Source of the DNA: Candidatus Kouleothrix ribensis
Lineage (GTDB): Bacteria; Chloroflexota; Chloroflexia; Chloroflexales; Roseiflexaceae
Length of the DNA stretch: 64,000 nucleotides
Direction: 5' to 3'
Assembly (NCBI GenBank): GCA_016722075.1
Contig: JADKGW010000001.1
Span: 992,001-1,056,000, forward strand
The notes under the pieces are model-generated. The model made no database searches and was not told the origin of the DNA. It saw nothing but the letters and a program-made list of their open reading frames with translations. Both the position numbers and the translations under genes were made by a program. Below, one piece after another: positions 44,741-52,475 of this stretch; positions within the stretch are counted from its first letter, which is position 1; every line of letters starts with the position of its first letter.

Positions 44741-44828
44741 CGGCCCTGTCCGGTCAATCCGTACTACGGATTGAAATAGATATAAGTAAAGGGGCCGCGA
44801 GGAGTAGATTCGTCTACTCCTCATTTTT
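44741..44828 (+). ncRNA. crRNA-like small RNA with a CRISPR pseudo-repeat (CreR/CreA-like candidate)
   Basis: About 88 nt between a sigma-70-type promoter and an intrinsic terminator. At 44756-44777 lies a 22-nt match to the 3' part of the array repeat: stem AATCCGT/ACGGATT with ACT loop, then GAAAT. The array repeat has AATCCGC/GCGGATT, CCG loop, GAAAC. The two differ by a compensated loop-closing pair (C-G to T-A), the loop and the last base. The 5' half of the repeat is not conserved. About 21 nt of spacer-like sequence follow (AGATATAAGTAAAGGGG...), much shorter than the 34-41 nt array spacers. CGCGGCCC (44739-44746) can pair with GGGCCGCG (44792-44799), enclosing the hairpin. Cas6 recognition and loading into the type I-D complex are inferred. 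Confidence 0.75.
44799..44828 (+). terminator. Intrinsic terminator of the crRNA-like RNA
   Basis: Ten-bp perfect stem GAGGAGTAGA / TCTACTCCTC closed by a TTCG tetraloop, followed by ATTTTT. It is the clearest rho-independent terminator I found in the window. It shows that the upstream RNA is a self-contained transcript, not the leader of the cas operon. Confidence 0.9.
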
Positions 44829-44877
44829 ATTGAATTCGCTCCAACCGCTTGACTCGTATGATATACTTCCGATCATG

Positions 44878-44895
44878 GTTAGATAAAGTAAGGGG
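44878..44895 (+). promoter_or_regulatory. Candidate target of the crRNA-like RNA with GTT PAM
   Basis: GTT (44878-44880) is followed by AGATAAAGTAAGGGG (44881-44895). The RNA's spacer-like part is AGATATAAGTAAAGGGG. The first five bases match directly, and all 15 target bases match if RNA bases 6 and 12 are skipped. Type I-D effectors use a 5'-GTH PAM. The site sits just 5' of the ribosome site of the small gene 44911 and downstream of promoter-like hexamers (TTGACT 44849, TATGAT 44857, TATACT 44862; none ideally spaced). Bound effector there could block the cas operon. Without gaps the pairing beyond base 7 is poor. Confidence 0.5.
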
Positions 44896-44910
44896 TATAT
44901 GGAGGCTGCC

Positions 44911-45132
44911 ATGATTTGGGGATCTGTCGCCGAAAATATCAAGCGTGAACTTCAGCGGCGCGTAGAGAACATTGAGCAATCAATTGCTTGGTGCGAACAA
45001 TATAGTTGGCAGATTGACCGGCACAGAGGTCGCCTGGAACTAGAACTACAATCTTTACTGGCGGATTTACAAGGCTTAACTGAGGCAGATCAAGTATATG
45101 GCTGTCCAGATTTTTCCGATTTGGTAGAGTAA
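44911..45132 (+). CDS. Small uncharacterised protein preceding cas10d (73 aa)
   Basis: I choose ATG 44911 because GGAGGCTGCC precedes it; ATG 44899 is the alternative (77 aa). The product (MIWGSVAENIKRELQRRVENIEQSIAWCEQYSWQIDRHRGRLELELQSLLADLQGLTEADQVYG...) is a probable helical hairpin or coiled coil with an acidic tail. No membrane segment is seen. It is more AT-rich than its flanks. It is the first gene after the crRNA-like RNA and its candidate target, 80 bp before cas10d. It may be a small Cas accessory, an anti-sigma/antitoxin-like partner, or the guarded product of a CRISPR-regulated toxin pair. None is proven. Confidence 0.65.
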   Translation: MIWGSVAENIKRELQRRVENIEQSIAWCEQYSWQIDRHRGRLELELQSLLADLQGLTEADQVYGCPDFSDLVE

Positions 45133-45212
45133 TTCTCCAAAGTGACCATATAGTGTCCGCGCCGCCTGTTAAACTCAAATTAGACGACTAGCGCGCACAC
45201 AAGGAGGCACCA

Positions 45213-48179
45213 TTGACCGACGATTTCGACGCCGAAGATGAACAGCTCTCGCCCGAACAGCTCCGTGAGATCCAGCTCCTGCTGGGTATCCCCACGAATG
45301 AAGATGCCATCATCACACGCTATATTGAATACGTTGCTGATGATGGCCTGCTGCCCTACAAAGCCACAATTCACTACAGCGAAACTGCTGGCGGGAAAGC
45401 CGGCGAGTCGCTTTATAGCCACATCCTGAATGGAATCTTCGTACTGGATGCCCTACGCCATGCGCTTGCGCTTAGTGACGAAGAGACACAGGTGCTGTTC
45501 ACCGCCTTCACCATTCACGACATCAACAAGATGGTTGAGGGCCAGGCAAAGTACAAGCAGATTGCAACGCGGGAAACTGTGAGTACGAAGATCGTTGAGA
45601 TTAAGCTCGACTGCTTCTTTCCTGGCTATGATGCATACCTCGATGACATCATCGAGATGATCAAGCAACATTCTGCCCATCTTTCCGAAAGCCTTGCGAC
45701 ACTCGATCTGCGCCGCAGCTACAAGCTTGGCGATCGGCTCAAACAGCTGGTGTTTCTGATGCGGGCCGCCGATGGGATCGACCTTTCGCATAGCCTTGAT
45801 GAGCCGCGCCACAAAGCGAATTTCCTGTTTCAACTCAATAGCACCAGCGATACCCAGTATGATTTCTTTACACACCGGGTTGCTGAACAGCGCGGCAGCT
45901 TTACGAATATTATTCACAATGCGGCGATCGAAGAGCTGCGCGAGCGTTTTGGCCTGGCGCCACTGTTACTCTACCCAGAAGGGGCTGCCTATCTTTGCCC
46001 GCGTGGCAAGCAGCCCGCGATTGACGATGCTGTGATTGTGGCAATTGCCGAACGGGTTGCGACCACACTCAACCAGATGACCGGCCAGGGGTTCCGCGAG
46101 TTTATCCGCCCGATCAACATGGGTATCACAGTTGATCGAAAATGCCTCGACCTGAATTTGCCGTTTGCAACTATATTCGACGCAATCTGCACGATCGTAC
46201 AAAAGCGCCTGATTAAAGCCGACAAGCTTCAACGCCTCGGCGATGACTCGATCAAGCGCACCCACAAGCTGCTGGAAAAGCGGCCGGCAGCCAGCACCGA
46301 TCACGAGCGGCAGGTAACTGAGGGCATCCTTGCGCTGCTGGCTGCCGGCCCTGTGCCCCAAACCCAGGCAGGCATGCGCAATGGTGAATTGATTCGCAGC
46401 TACTACATCTTCTTGATCGAACATTTCGCACACGCCATCTCTGCCCCCTGGGAGCGCATCTATACCTTGCTCGACATCCCAGCCGATCGGCGTGCTGTGT
46501 ACAATGGCTTCGATGCGCGTATGGATCGCGCGTATGCCCTTGCAGTTGAACTTACCTTGAGCGAGCAAGAGCTGATCATCCGGATCAAGCGTGATGGCGC
46601 GGGTTTGCTTGCCGATCGACAAGGCGCAGACCCACGCTTACCCATCCTGGTTGAGTATCTTCGTCATGTGCTCACGTTCAGCGCTCAGCGACGGGCTGCG
46701 GCCGATTTCGCGGCAGCGCTGCCAGGCTATGTACGCCAACAACATAAGCAGTGCGTTCAGTGCAACCTGTCGTTGCCAACCCAAAAATGGAGCTCAGGCA
46801 ATGTTCGCTCAGACATCAAGGTGCAACTCTTCTCCAACCGGCTTGGCGGCGGGCCAGGTGAGCCGGTCAAACGCGTGTGTGGTATCTGCGAGACCCAGTT
46901 CCTGGTGGAGAAGTTGAACTATCGCGAGATCCGTAACGAGCAGACGATATATCTCCATCTGTTTCCTTACTCGTTTCACACTGCGCCGTTTCTCAATGGT
47001 ATGCGCACTACGATCAGGCGCATTAACCGTGGCGACATGCTGGCGGGTGCGTTGCGGCTGAACGATGTTGATCGGCAGATGCGTGCGGCAGCAGCTAGAA
47101 CCGCTGTCAATCTCAAGGCCACTACACGCACCAAGGAAAATAAGGCTCAACCCTATGGCATGTATCTCCCGCGTTATAGCGAAACGCTGGGCAGCATGAT
47201 GACTTTCCCGATTAATCCGCCTTCCGATGAAAATGATACCCAGAAATTTCTGTTTGTGCTGCAACACGCCCTGCTGCTCCAACGCCACTTCGGTTGCAAA
47301 GTGCTGGTCAGCACCTCGGCCACGCCGTCGCTTGATAAAGAATCGTTCGGCGATGTGTACTTCGACCTGACGCCGCTCAGCGCACGGGGGTTAATCCGCC
47401 AAAACGATTACCACGAGTATCAATTAAACACCCGTAACCCAGGGTCGCTCCGGCACCTATGGAGTCAGATCGGCTGGCTGCTGAATGTACGCGCCCACGT
47501 CGCCACGCGCAAGAACGATGCCATGGCCGGCTTGGTGATGGCGATGGCCGAGCATCCAATGCAGGTGTTTTATGCAGCGGAAAAGCTGGCCGAAGGTAAG
47601 GTGCGCGAAGATAAGGCTGGTGACGCAGGCTGGATGCTCCGCAGTATTGCCGATGATGTTCGTGCGCTTGCAATGAGTATTGGAGGATCTGAGATGGATG
47701 AATTGGATCAACAGCTCCAACGGTTGGCGGAAATCGCCTGGAAGGGCGGCTTGCGCGGGCAGTCGCTCGAGAAAAACTCGATCATGGCGCCGCTCGATGA
47801 AGTGCTACGCAAGTTGAGCGTGCAGAGCGTCGAACTGACCCCAGCGCTGCTTCAATCGGCCGCAGCGATCGATCTGTACGAGCATGTTAAACGCATTCGT
47901 GAAAGTAGCGGTCAAAAATTTTCGCCGTCGCGCCTGCAGGCCGCCAGCGAAGAGTTTGTACGTGTGTTCTTCGAGGATGTGTTTGCCGGCATCTACCATG
48001 GCAAAGTTGCGCGCCTGCTGAGCCACGAGAAGATCCTGCGCTCGGCATTTCACCTGTATATCCGCCGCCAGATCCCACGTAAAGTGGCACCTGCTGCTGA
48101 TACTGAGCCAATCCAATCTGTAGATGCTGATCGTGTGCCATCGGACGATCTATTGTTCGATGATGTAGGCGGCGAATGA
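45213..48179 (+). CDS. cas10d: Type I-D large subunit Cas10d (Csc3) with HD nuclease
   Basis: TTG 45213 with AAGGAGG five bases upstream starts a 988-aa protein. The N-terminal HD region has His70 (SLYSHILNGIF) and His102-Asp103 (FTIHDINKM). In type I-D this domain, not Cas3, cuts DNA. A zinc finger (CVQC at about 514, CGIC at about 556) precedes the central palm-like region; no GGDD cyclase motif is seen, as usual for Cas10d. The C-terminal 160 residues are helical and correspond to Cas11d. It opens the effector module, followed after 154 bp by csc2. Confidence 0.93.
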   Translation: MTDDFDAEDEQLSPEQLREIQLLLGIPTNEDAIITRYIEYVADDGLLPYKATIHYSETAGGKAGESLYSHILNGIFVLDALRHALALSDEETQVLFTAFTIHDINKMVEGQAKYKQIATRETVSTKIVEIKLDCFFPGYDAYLDDIIEMIKQHSAHLSESLATLDLRRSYKLGDRLKQLVFLMRAADGIDLSHSLDEPRHKANFLFQLNSTSDTQYDFFTHRVAEQRGSFTNIIHNAAIEELRERFGLAPLLLYPEGAAYLCPRGKQPAIDDAVIVAIAERVATTLNQMTGQGFREFIRPINMGITVDRKCLDLNLPFATIFDAICTIVQKRLIKADKLQRLGDDSIKRTHKLLEKRPAASTDHERQVTEGILALLAAGPVPQTQAGMRNGELIRSYYIFLIEHFAHAISAPWERIYTLLDIPADRRAVYNGFDARMDRAYALAVELTLSEQELIIRIKRDGAGLLADRQGADPRLPILVEYLRHVLTFSAQRRAAADFAAALPGYVRQQHKQCVQCNLSLPTQKWSSGNVRSDIKVQLFSNRLGGGPGEPVKRVCGICETQFLVEKLNYREIRNEQTIYLHLFPYSFHTAPFLNGMRTTIRRINRGDMLAGALRLNDVDRQMRAAAARTAVNLKATTRTKENKAQPYGMYLPRYSETLGSMMTFPINPPSDENDTQKFLFVLQHALLLQRHFGCKVLVSTSATPSLDKESFGDVYFDLTPLSARGLIRQNDYHEYQLNTRNPGSLRHLWSQIGWLLNVRAHVATRKNDAMAGLVMAMAEHPMQVFYAAEKLAEGKVREDKAGDAGWMLRSIADDVRALAMSIGGSEMDELDQQLQRLAEIAWKGGLRGQSLEKNSIMAPLDEVLRKLSVQSVELTPALLQSAAAIDLYEHVKRIRESSGQKFSPSRLQAASEEFVRVFFEDVFAGIYHGKVARLLSHEKILRSAFHLYIRRQIPRKVAPAADTEPIQSVDADRVPSDDLLFDDVGGE
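47694..48179 (+). CDS. cas11d: Internal in-frame start for small subunit Cas11d
   Basis: Within cas10d a GGAGG (47682-47686) lies 7 bp before ATG 47694, which is in frame (codon 828). Translation from it gives 161 residues starting MDELDQQLQRLAEIAWKGG, an all-helical domain of the size expected for Cas11. Independent translation of the small subunit from the 3' end of cas10d is known for type I-D systems. The strength and spacing of this ribosome site support the same here. Confidence 0.75.
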   Translation: MDELDQQLQRLAEIAWKGGLRGQSLEKNSIMAPLDEVLRKLSVQSVELTPALLQSAAAIDLYEHVKRIRESSGQKFSPSRLQAASEEFVRVFFEDVFAGIYHGKVARLLSHEKILRSAFHLYIRRQIPRKVAPAADTEPIQSVDADRVPSDDLLFDDVGGE

Positions 48180-48333
48180 TCAGCGCGCGTATGAATCCGG
48201 CGTTGGAATACACTTGCGCCGCGTTCACGAGTAGCACCTCACAGCACAGCGGCTTCACTCCCCCGCGTGCTCACCAAATAGCGGAATATGTAGGAACCTT
48301 CGTTATTCGATACGCACCATAAGGAGCACACCA

Positions 48334-49308
48334 ATGAGCATCATCGACCGCTACGCCGACCGCCTGCTCGATGCCTACAGCGCTTATCCACGCGGGCGCT
48401 TTGTGACGCTGCTGCTGCTGCGCCATATCGAGTCGGAAGCGATTTTCCGCACCGAGGGCAGCGGCGAGCCGCTGAACAAGGAGTTTGTGTTTGCTGGCGA
48501 GCGCTCCGGCGACGACGAGCTGATCCAGCGCGTGGTGATCAGCAAGCGCAAGCAGACAGCAGTCGAGCGGCGGATGGGCCGCGAGCTGCTGCGCGAGCAT
48601 AATCTGCTGCGCCCAAACAGTAAGGGGACGGCCTGCTCGCTGAATACCAACAACCCGTGCGAGAAGTGTATCGACTGTATGGTGTATGGCTATGCGGCCG
48701 GCGGTGGCGGCGCGCAACGCTCGCGGGTGATAACTGACGATGCATTTAGTTTGCATCCAGCCGCAACGATCACCGGCACGCGCCAATTCAATGCCCTGTT
48801 CGATAATAGCACGATGCGTAACCCCGACACGAACGAGCCATCAACCAGCATCGGCACCGATGAATATATCAAGCCGCAGTCGTTGTTTCTCGATATGGAG
48901 ACGCTCAAGGATGTGACGCGCGACGAGCTGCACTATATTCTGGGCAATGTGCTGCGCGCCTCGCGCTATGGCGCGATCTCGTCGCGTATTGGCAAGGTGC
49001 GCAATCACCTGATCGGTATTGCATTCAGCAATTGCGAGCTGTTCTCGAACCTAGAGTGGGTACAGAGCACCTATGATCGCCTGCGCGGCAGCCAACGAGA
49101 GCCGGATTTCCCTGTGCATGTGGCCAGCGTTAGCCAGCATGCACGTGTGGCAGCCGAAACGCTACGTAACCGCATTATCGGTCGGGTTGAGTGGCTCCAA
49201 AGCGATGAGCTGGGCGATTTGGTCGAGGAGCTTGGCCGGCTGTACGCCGATAGCGCTCAACTTACTGCGCTGCTCAATCGCCTGGCCACGAGCTACCCGC
49301 GCCAGTAG
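48334..49308 (+). CDS. csc2: Type I-D backbone protein Csc2 (Cas7d)
   Basis: A 324-aa RAMP protein. Family marks are the N-terminal AYPRGRFVTLLLLRHIESEAIFRTEG, a zinc-binding-like CSLNTNNPCEKCIDCMVYGYA near residue 108, SRVITDDAFSLHPA and GNVLRASRYGAISSRIGKVRNHL. Multiple copies coat the crRNA. AAGGAGCACACC precedes ATG 48334. The 154-bp gap to cas10d is the largest in the operon and may hold a secondary promoter, though none is clear. Its codons are more GC-rich than those of cas10d. Confidence 0.94.
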   Translation: MSIIDRYADRLLDAYSAYPRGRFVTLLLLRHIESEAIFRTEGSGEPLNKEFVFAGERSGDDELIQRVVISKRKQTAVERRMGRELLREHNLLRPNSKGTACSLNTNNPCEKCIDCMVYGYAAGGGGAQRSRVITDDAFSLHPAATITGTRQFNALFDNSTMRNPDTNEPSTSIGTDEYIKPQSLFLDMETLKDVTRDELHYILGNVLRASRYGAISSRIGKVRNHLIGIAFSNCELFSNLEWVQSTYDRLRGSQREPDFPVHVASVSQHARVAAETLRNRIIGRVEWLQSDELGDLVEELGRLYADSAQLTALLNRLATSYPRQ

Positions 49309-49317
49309 GAGGTTGCT

Positions 49318-50076
49318 ATGCCGCATATCTATCGCTGCACACTGCACCTGCTAGAGCAAACCTTCTTCAGCACACGGGAAATCAGCGATCTCTACCAGAC
49401 CGAAGCATTTATCGGCCATCTGGCACTGTGCTATGCTCTTGGTTTGGCGCCTAGCCGATATTACAACGACGGCAAAACTCTGCACTACCACGAAGATCTG
49501 GCAGCGCTGAATACGCGTGGTATCTATGTCACGCCGGCGACGATCCAGGGCGCCGCACGCTTCACGCTCGGCCAGTTCAATGCTCAGCCCGATAGCTATT
49601 GGTCGGCGATGGGCAATAATGCATTGGTGGTAGTGCCGCAGGGTATGTGGGCCGAGAAAGATGGCAACACCTGGTACGTCACCGATGGCACAACCCGGCG
49701 CAAATATGGTGTCGAGAATCGGCCGCAGTTCGGGCGTATCCGCGCATTAGCCGTAGATAACCGTGCCGAGTTCTTTGTGATCAGCGAAACCGAGCTGGTA
49801 CTGCCAGGCTACATTCGGCTTGGCAAATGGATGAGCAAAGCGCGCCTGACGATCGCACCGGCGCGTATCGCGGGCGAACAGAACGATGCGACTGTCCCCT
49901 TTCTGCTTGCCCCGGCCGATTTGGCAGCGACCACGCAGCTGCTTGCCTACGATCTGCTCAATGTCGCCCCGGCCCCGCTGGTTCGGAACAGCCGAATCAT
50001 TGGCGATTGTTATATCCTGGATCAGAAGACCGCACTGCCGAAAGGCATGCGCTTCAACCTAGAGGGCTTTCGATGA
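49318..50076 (+). CDS. csc1: Type I-D Cas5-like protein Csc1
   Basis: A 252-aa protein from ATG 49318 with AGGAGGTTGCT upstream. It has the RAMP-like opening MPHIYRCTLHLLEQTFFSTREISDLYQTEAFIGHLALCYALGL and the Csc1 marks YYNDGKTLHYHEDLAALN, YVTPATIQGA and LVLPGYIRLGKWMSKARL. It caps the crRNA 5' handle and reads the PAM with Cas10d. Its stop overlaps the cas3 start as ATGA. Confidence 0.93.
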   Translation: MPHIYRCTLHLLEQTFFSTREISDLYQTEAFIGHLALCYALGLAPSRYYNDGKTLHYHEDLAALNTRGIYVTPATIQGAARFTLGQFNAQPDSYWSAMGNNALVVVPQGMWAEKDGNTWYVTDGTTRRKYGVENRPQFGRIRALAVDNRAEFFVISETELVLPGYIRLGKWMSKARLTIAPARIAGEQNDATVPFLLAPADLAATTQLLAYDLLNVAPAPLVRNSRIIGDCYILDQKTALPKGMRFNLEGFR

Positions 50077-52427
50077 CGACTATCACATTGCTGGCCCATG
50101 AAGAAAAGCTTGCACCTGCCGACGCGTTGCCCGAGTATCGGCACACAACACCATTGCTCTACCACCAGGTACGCACCTACGACGCGCTCAAAGCCACACC
50201 GCTGGTAATGAACACCTACCCCACCGGCACCGGCAAAACGCTTGCGGCGCTTTTGCGGTTGCTCCATCCCGATCAACGCAATCGCAACACCTTGCTGATC
50301 GCGCCAACCAATGCGCTGATCGATCAACATGCTGCAGAGGCACGCGAGTTTATTGCCCATCATGGCCTGAAGATGCAGGTCTTCGCAGCGAATGCGGCAG
50401 CGCTTGGGGCGCTCGATCCATCATTGCGCCCCGGCGAGCGGCTACAACGCTTTCTAGAAAATCCCCTGACCTTTGCTGAGCAATTGAGCCTGCCGTACGA
50501 CGCGGAGAAGCAGCCGTTTGTCGTCGTAACCAATCCCGACATCTTTTACTATGGCCTCTATTTTCAATATCGCCGTACCGACCAGCGCAATGTATTTCAA
50601 GCATTCATTGGCAACTTCCATTATGTCGTGATTGATGAGTTTCATTATTACGATAACAAACAGTTTGCCAATTTTCTGTTTTTCTTTGCGCTATGGAAGC
50701 AGTGGAGCTATTTTACACATGGGCGCTCGATCTGCTTGCTCTCAGCAACACCACGGGCGAATGTGCATATGTATCTCGACCGCCTTTTCGATGCGACGAC
50801 GCAAATATGTATCAGCCCAGACAATGAGCCGCCCGAGAGCGCAGGCTACAAAACCATCCCAACGCTTAGCGAACTGCGGCTCACAATTGTTGCCGATCAG
50901 ATCGAGAGCTGGGTCGCAGCGAATCGCCAGCAGATAGCGGAATGGCAAGCCGCCCAGCTCGATAGTGTAATCATCAGTAGTAGCCTTGGCCGTATCAACG
51001 ACATCAATGCACTGCTACAGCAGCTCGATCCTGTACGTATTACTGGCCCCGAACCACAATCAGAGCGGCAACGCGTACGCCCGCTGATTCTGGCGACGCC
51101 GACGGTGGATATCGGCTACAATTTTGGCCGCCCCGGCAAGTGCCGCCAAAGCATTGACCGTCTAGTGTGCGATGCGCGCTTCGGCGATGAGCTGACCCAG
51201 CGGATCGGGCGAGCTGGCCGTGTGCTTGGGCGTGTTGAGACAACTACTCCGAGCGAAGCCGTGGTAATCGTCAACGACGAAGCTGCCGACGAATTACACG
51301 CATACGATACGCAGCGCCTCTCGCGTAGCGCTTGGGCCGCCATCGTTGCCCGGCTCCAACATCTGCCGCCCAAGCACCAGCTCGATGGCTATATTCGCAG
51401 CCACGCGATTATGGAAGCGTTCTATCCGATTATGCAGATCAGTGGATTATTAGAAGCTGAAGAAGCCGCATTAGAAGAACTGTATCAAATGATCCGCGAT
51501 GTGTTTGCACCGGCCACCAAGCAGCGCGCTATCTCGCTCAAGCGGTTTTTCAGCGCCTATGATAAACGTCGCCGCTGGCTCAATCAGTCGCCTGAAACAA
51601 AACGTTGGTTGATCGACGAGTGGAATGGCAAGGCCTTGGCGCAACATTTCGCCGACTATGTTTCCTGGCGCGAATCGGGCAAGGGTAAAGAAATGCGGTA
51701 TAAAGGGGCGATGTTTCGACAACAGCTGCCGGCACTACTCCTGAATCAACCGCAACAAAAACGCGCTTTGGTTGCATTCATTGAATCGCAAGTCGCCCTA
51801 ACCAGGGCGATCTTCAACTTCCGTGAGGCATACCAGGGGCCGACAGCAGCGGTATATGATCCACAACACCGGCTATCGAGCGAAACAGTCAATAGCTATG
51901 ATTTACTGCATTTGGCGGCGCATTACCAGCTGTATTGCTTTCCTAATCAGGTTGAGTTTAAGCAGGTGACTGGTACACAAGCATTGGCGGAGTTTTGCGT
52001 CGAGATACAAGGTTTTCGCGACCCAAAGCTCACGCTTGGCTTCGACTATGAAACTGCATATTCGCCCGAGGAGTTCAAGCAGCGATATTGCCGCAGTGTT
52101 GTGGCGTTACGTGGCTTGAAGCTCACTGCCAAAGAGCGCTGCCCTGATGGCATGCCAACCCAGCTCGATCAGCGTATTCGCTCGGCTATTGAAACCGAGT
52201 GGGTTCCTTGCCTGATTGTCGCCCAGGAAAGCTGGTGGCCATTGCTCAGTATTTTGAAAGGATCACCCTTTTATGCCCGCCAGTTGTTAGTTGACTATAC
52301 TACCGATGGAACCTCAGAAGAGTACAAGCTTGTGACTGGCACAGCCGCATTTCATATTCTTCCAGAGCTTAAACGCCATTATGCAATGCTAGATAAAAAG
52401 CTATCAGATGAACCAATATTTGTTTGA
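50073..52427 (+). CDS. cas3: Cas3 helicase of type I-D (no HD domain)
   Basis: ATG 50073 overlaps the csc1 stop; a longer upstream frame is a shadow of csc1. The 784-aa product is a superfamily 2 helicase: motif I NTYPTGTGKT (51-56 core), motif Ia IAPTNALIDQ, motif II DEFH (188-191, VVIDEFHYYDNKQ), motif III LLSATPRANV and motif VI RIGRAGRVLG. There is no HD nuclease domain at either end, as expected for type I-D, where Cas10d carries the HD. Its C-terminal 300 residues are divergent. The adjoining cas6 begins 48 bp later and is noticeably richer in G+C. Confidence 0.93.
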   Translation: MTTITLLAHEEKLAPADALPEYRHTTPLLYHQVRTYDALKATPLVMNTYPTGTGKTLAALLRLLHPDQRNRNTLLIAPTNALIDQHAAEAREFIAHHGLKMQVFAANAAALGALDPSLRPGERLQRFLENPLTFAEQLSLPYDAEKQPFVVVTNPDIFYYGLYFQYRRTDQRNVFQAFIGNFHYVVIDEFHYYDNKQFANFLFFFALWKQWSYFTHGRSICLLSATPRANVHMYLDRLFDATTQICISPDNEPPESAGYKTIPTLSELRLTIVADQIESWVAANRQQIAEWQAAQLDSVIISSSLGRINDINALLQQLDPVRITGPEPQSERQRVRPLILATPTVDIGYNFGRPGKCRQSIDRLVCDARFGDELTQRIGRAGRVLGRVETTTPSEAVVIVNDEAADELHAYDTQRLSRSAWAAIVARLQHLPPKHQLDGYIRSHAIMEAFYPIMQISGLLEAEEAALEELYQMIRDVFAPATKQRAISLKRFFSAYDKRRRWLNQSPETKRWLIDEWNGKALAQHFADYVSWRESGKGKEMRYKGAMFRQQLPALLLNQPQQKRALVAFIESQVALTRAIFNFREAYQGPTAAVYDPQHRLSSETVNSYDLLHLAAHYQLYCFPNQVEFKQVTGTQALAEFCVEIQGFRDPKLTLGFDYETAYSPEEFKQRYCRSVVALRGLKLTAKERCPDGMPTQLDQRIRSAIETEWVPCLIVAQESWWPLLSILKGSPFYARQLLVDYTTDGTSEEYKLVTGTAAFHILPELKRHYAMLDKKLSDEPIFV

Positions 52428-52475
52428 CTTGTTCGTTTTTGATCTGTGCGCGGCCGTATACAATGAGGCGCCTGT

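Noticed and set aside
44704..44886. 60-codon open frame across the crRNA-like RNA
   Set aside because: No ribosome site, and it reads through a promoter, a structured RNA and a terminator. The RNA explains the sequence better.
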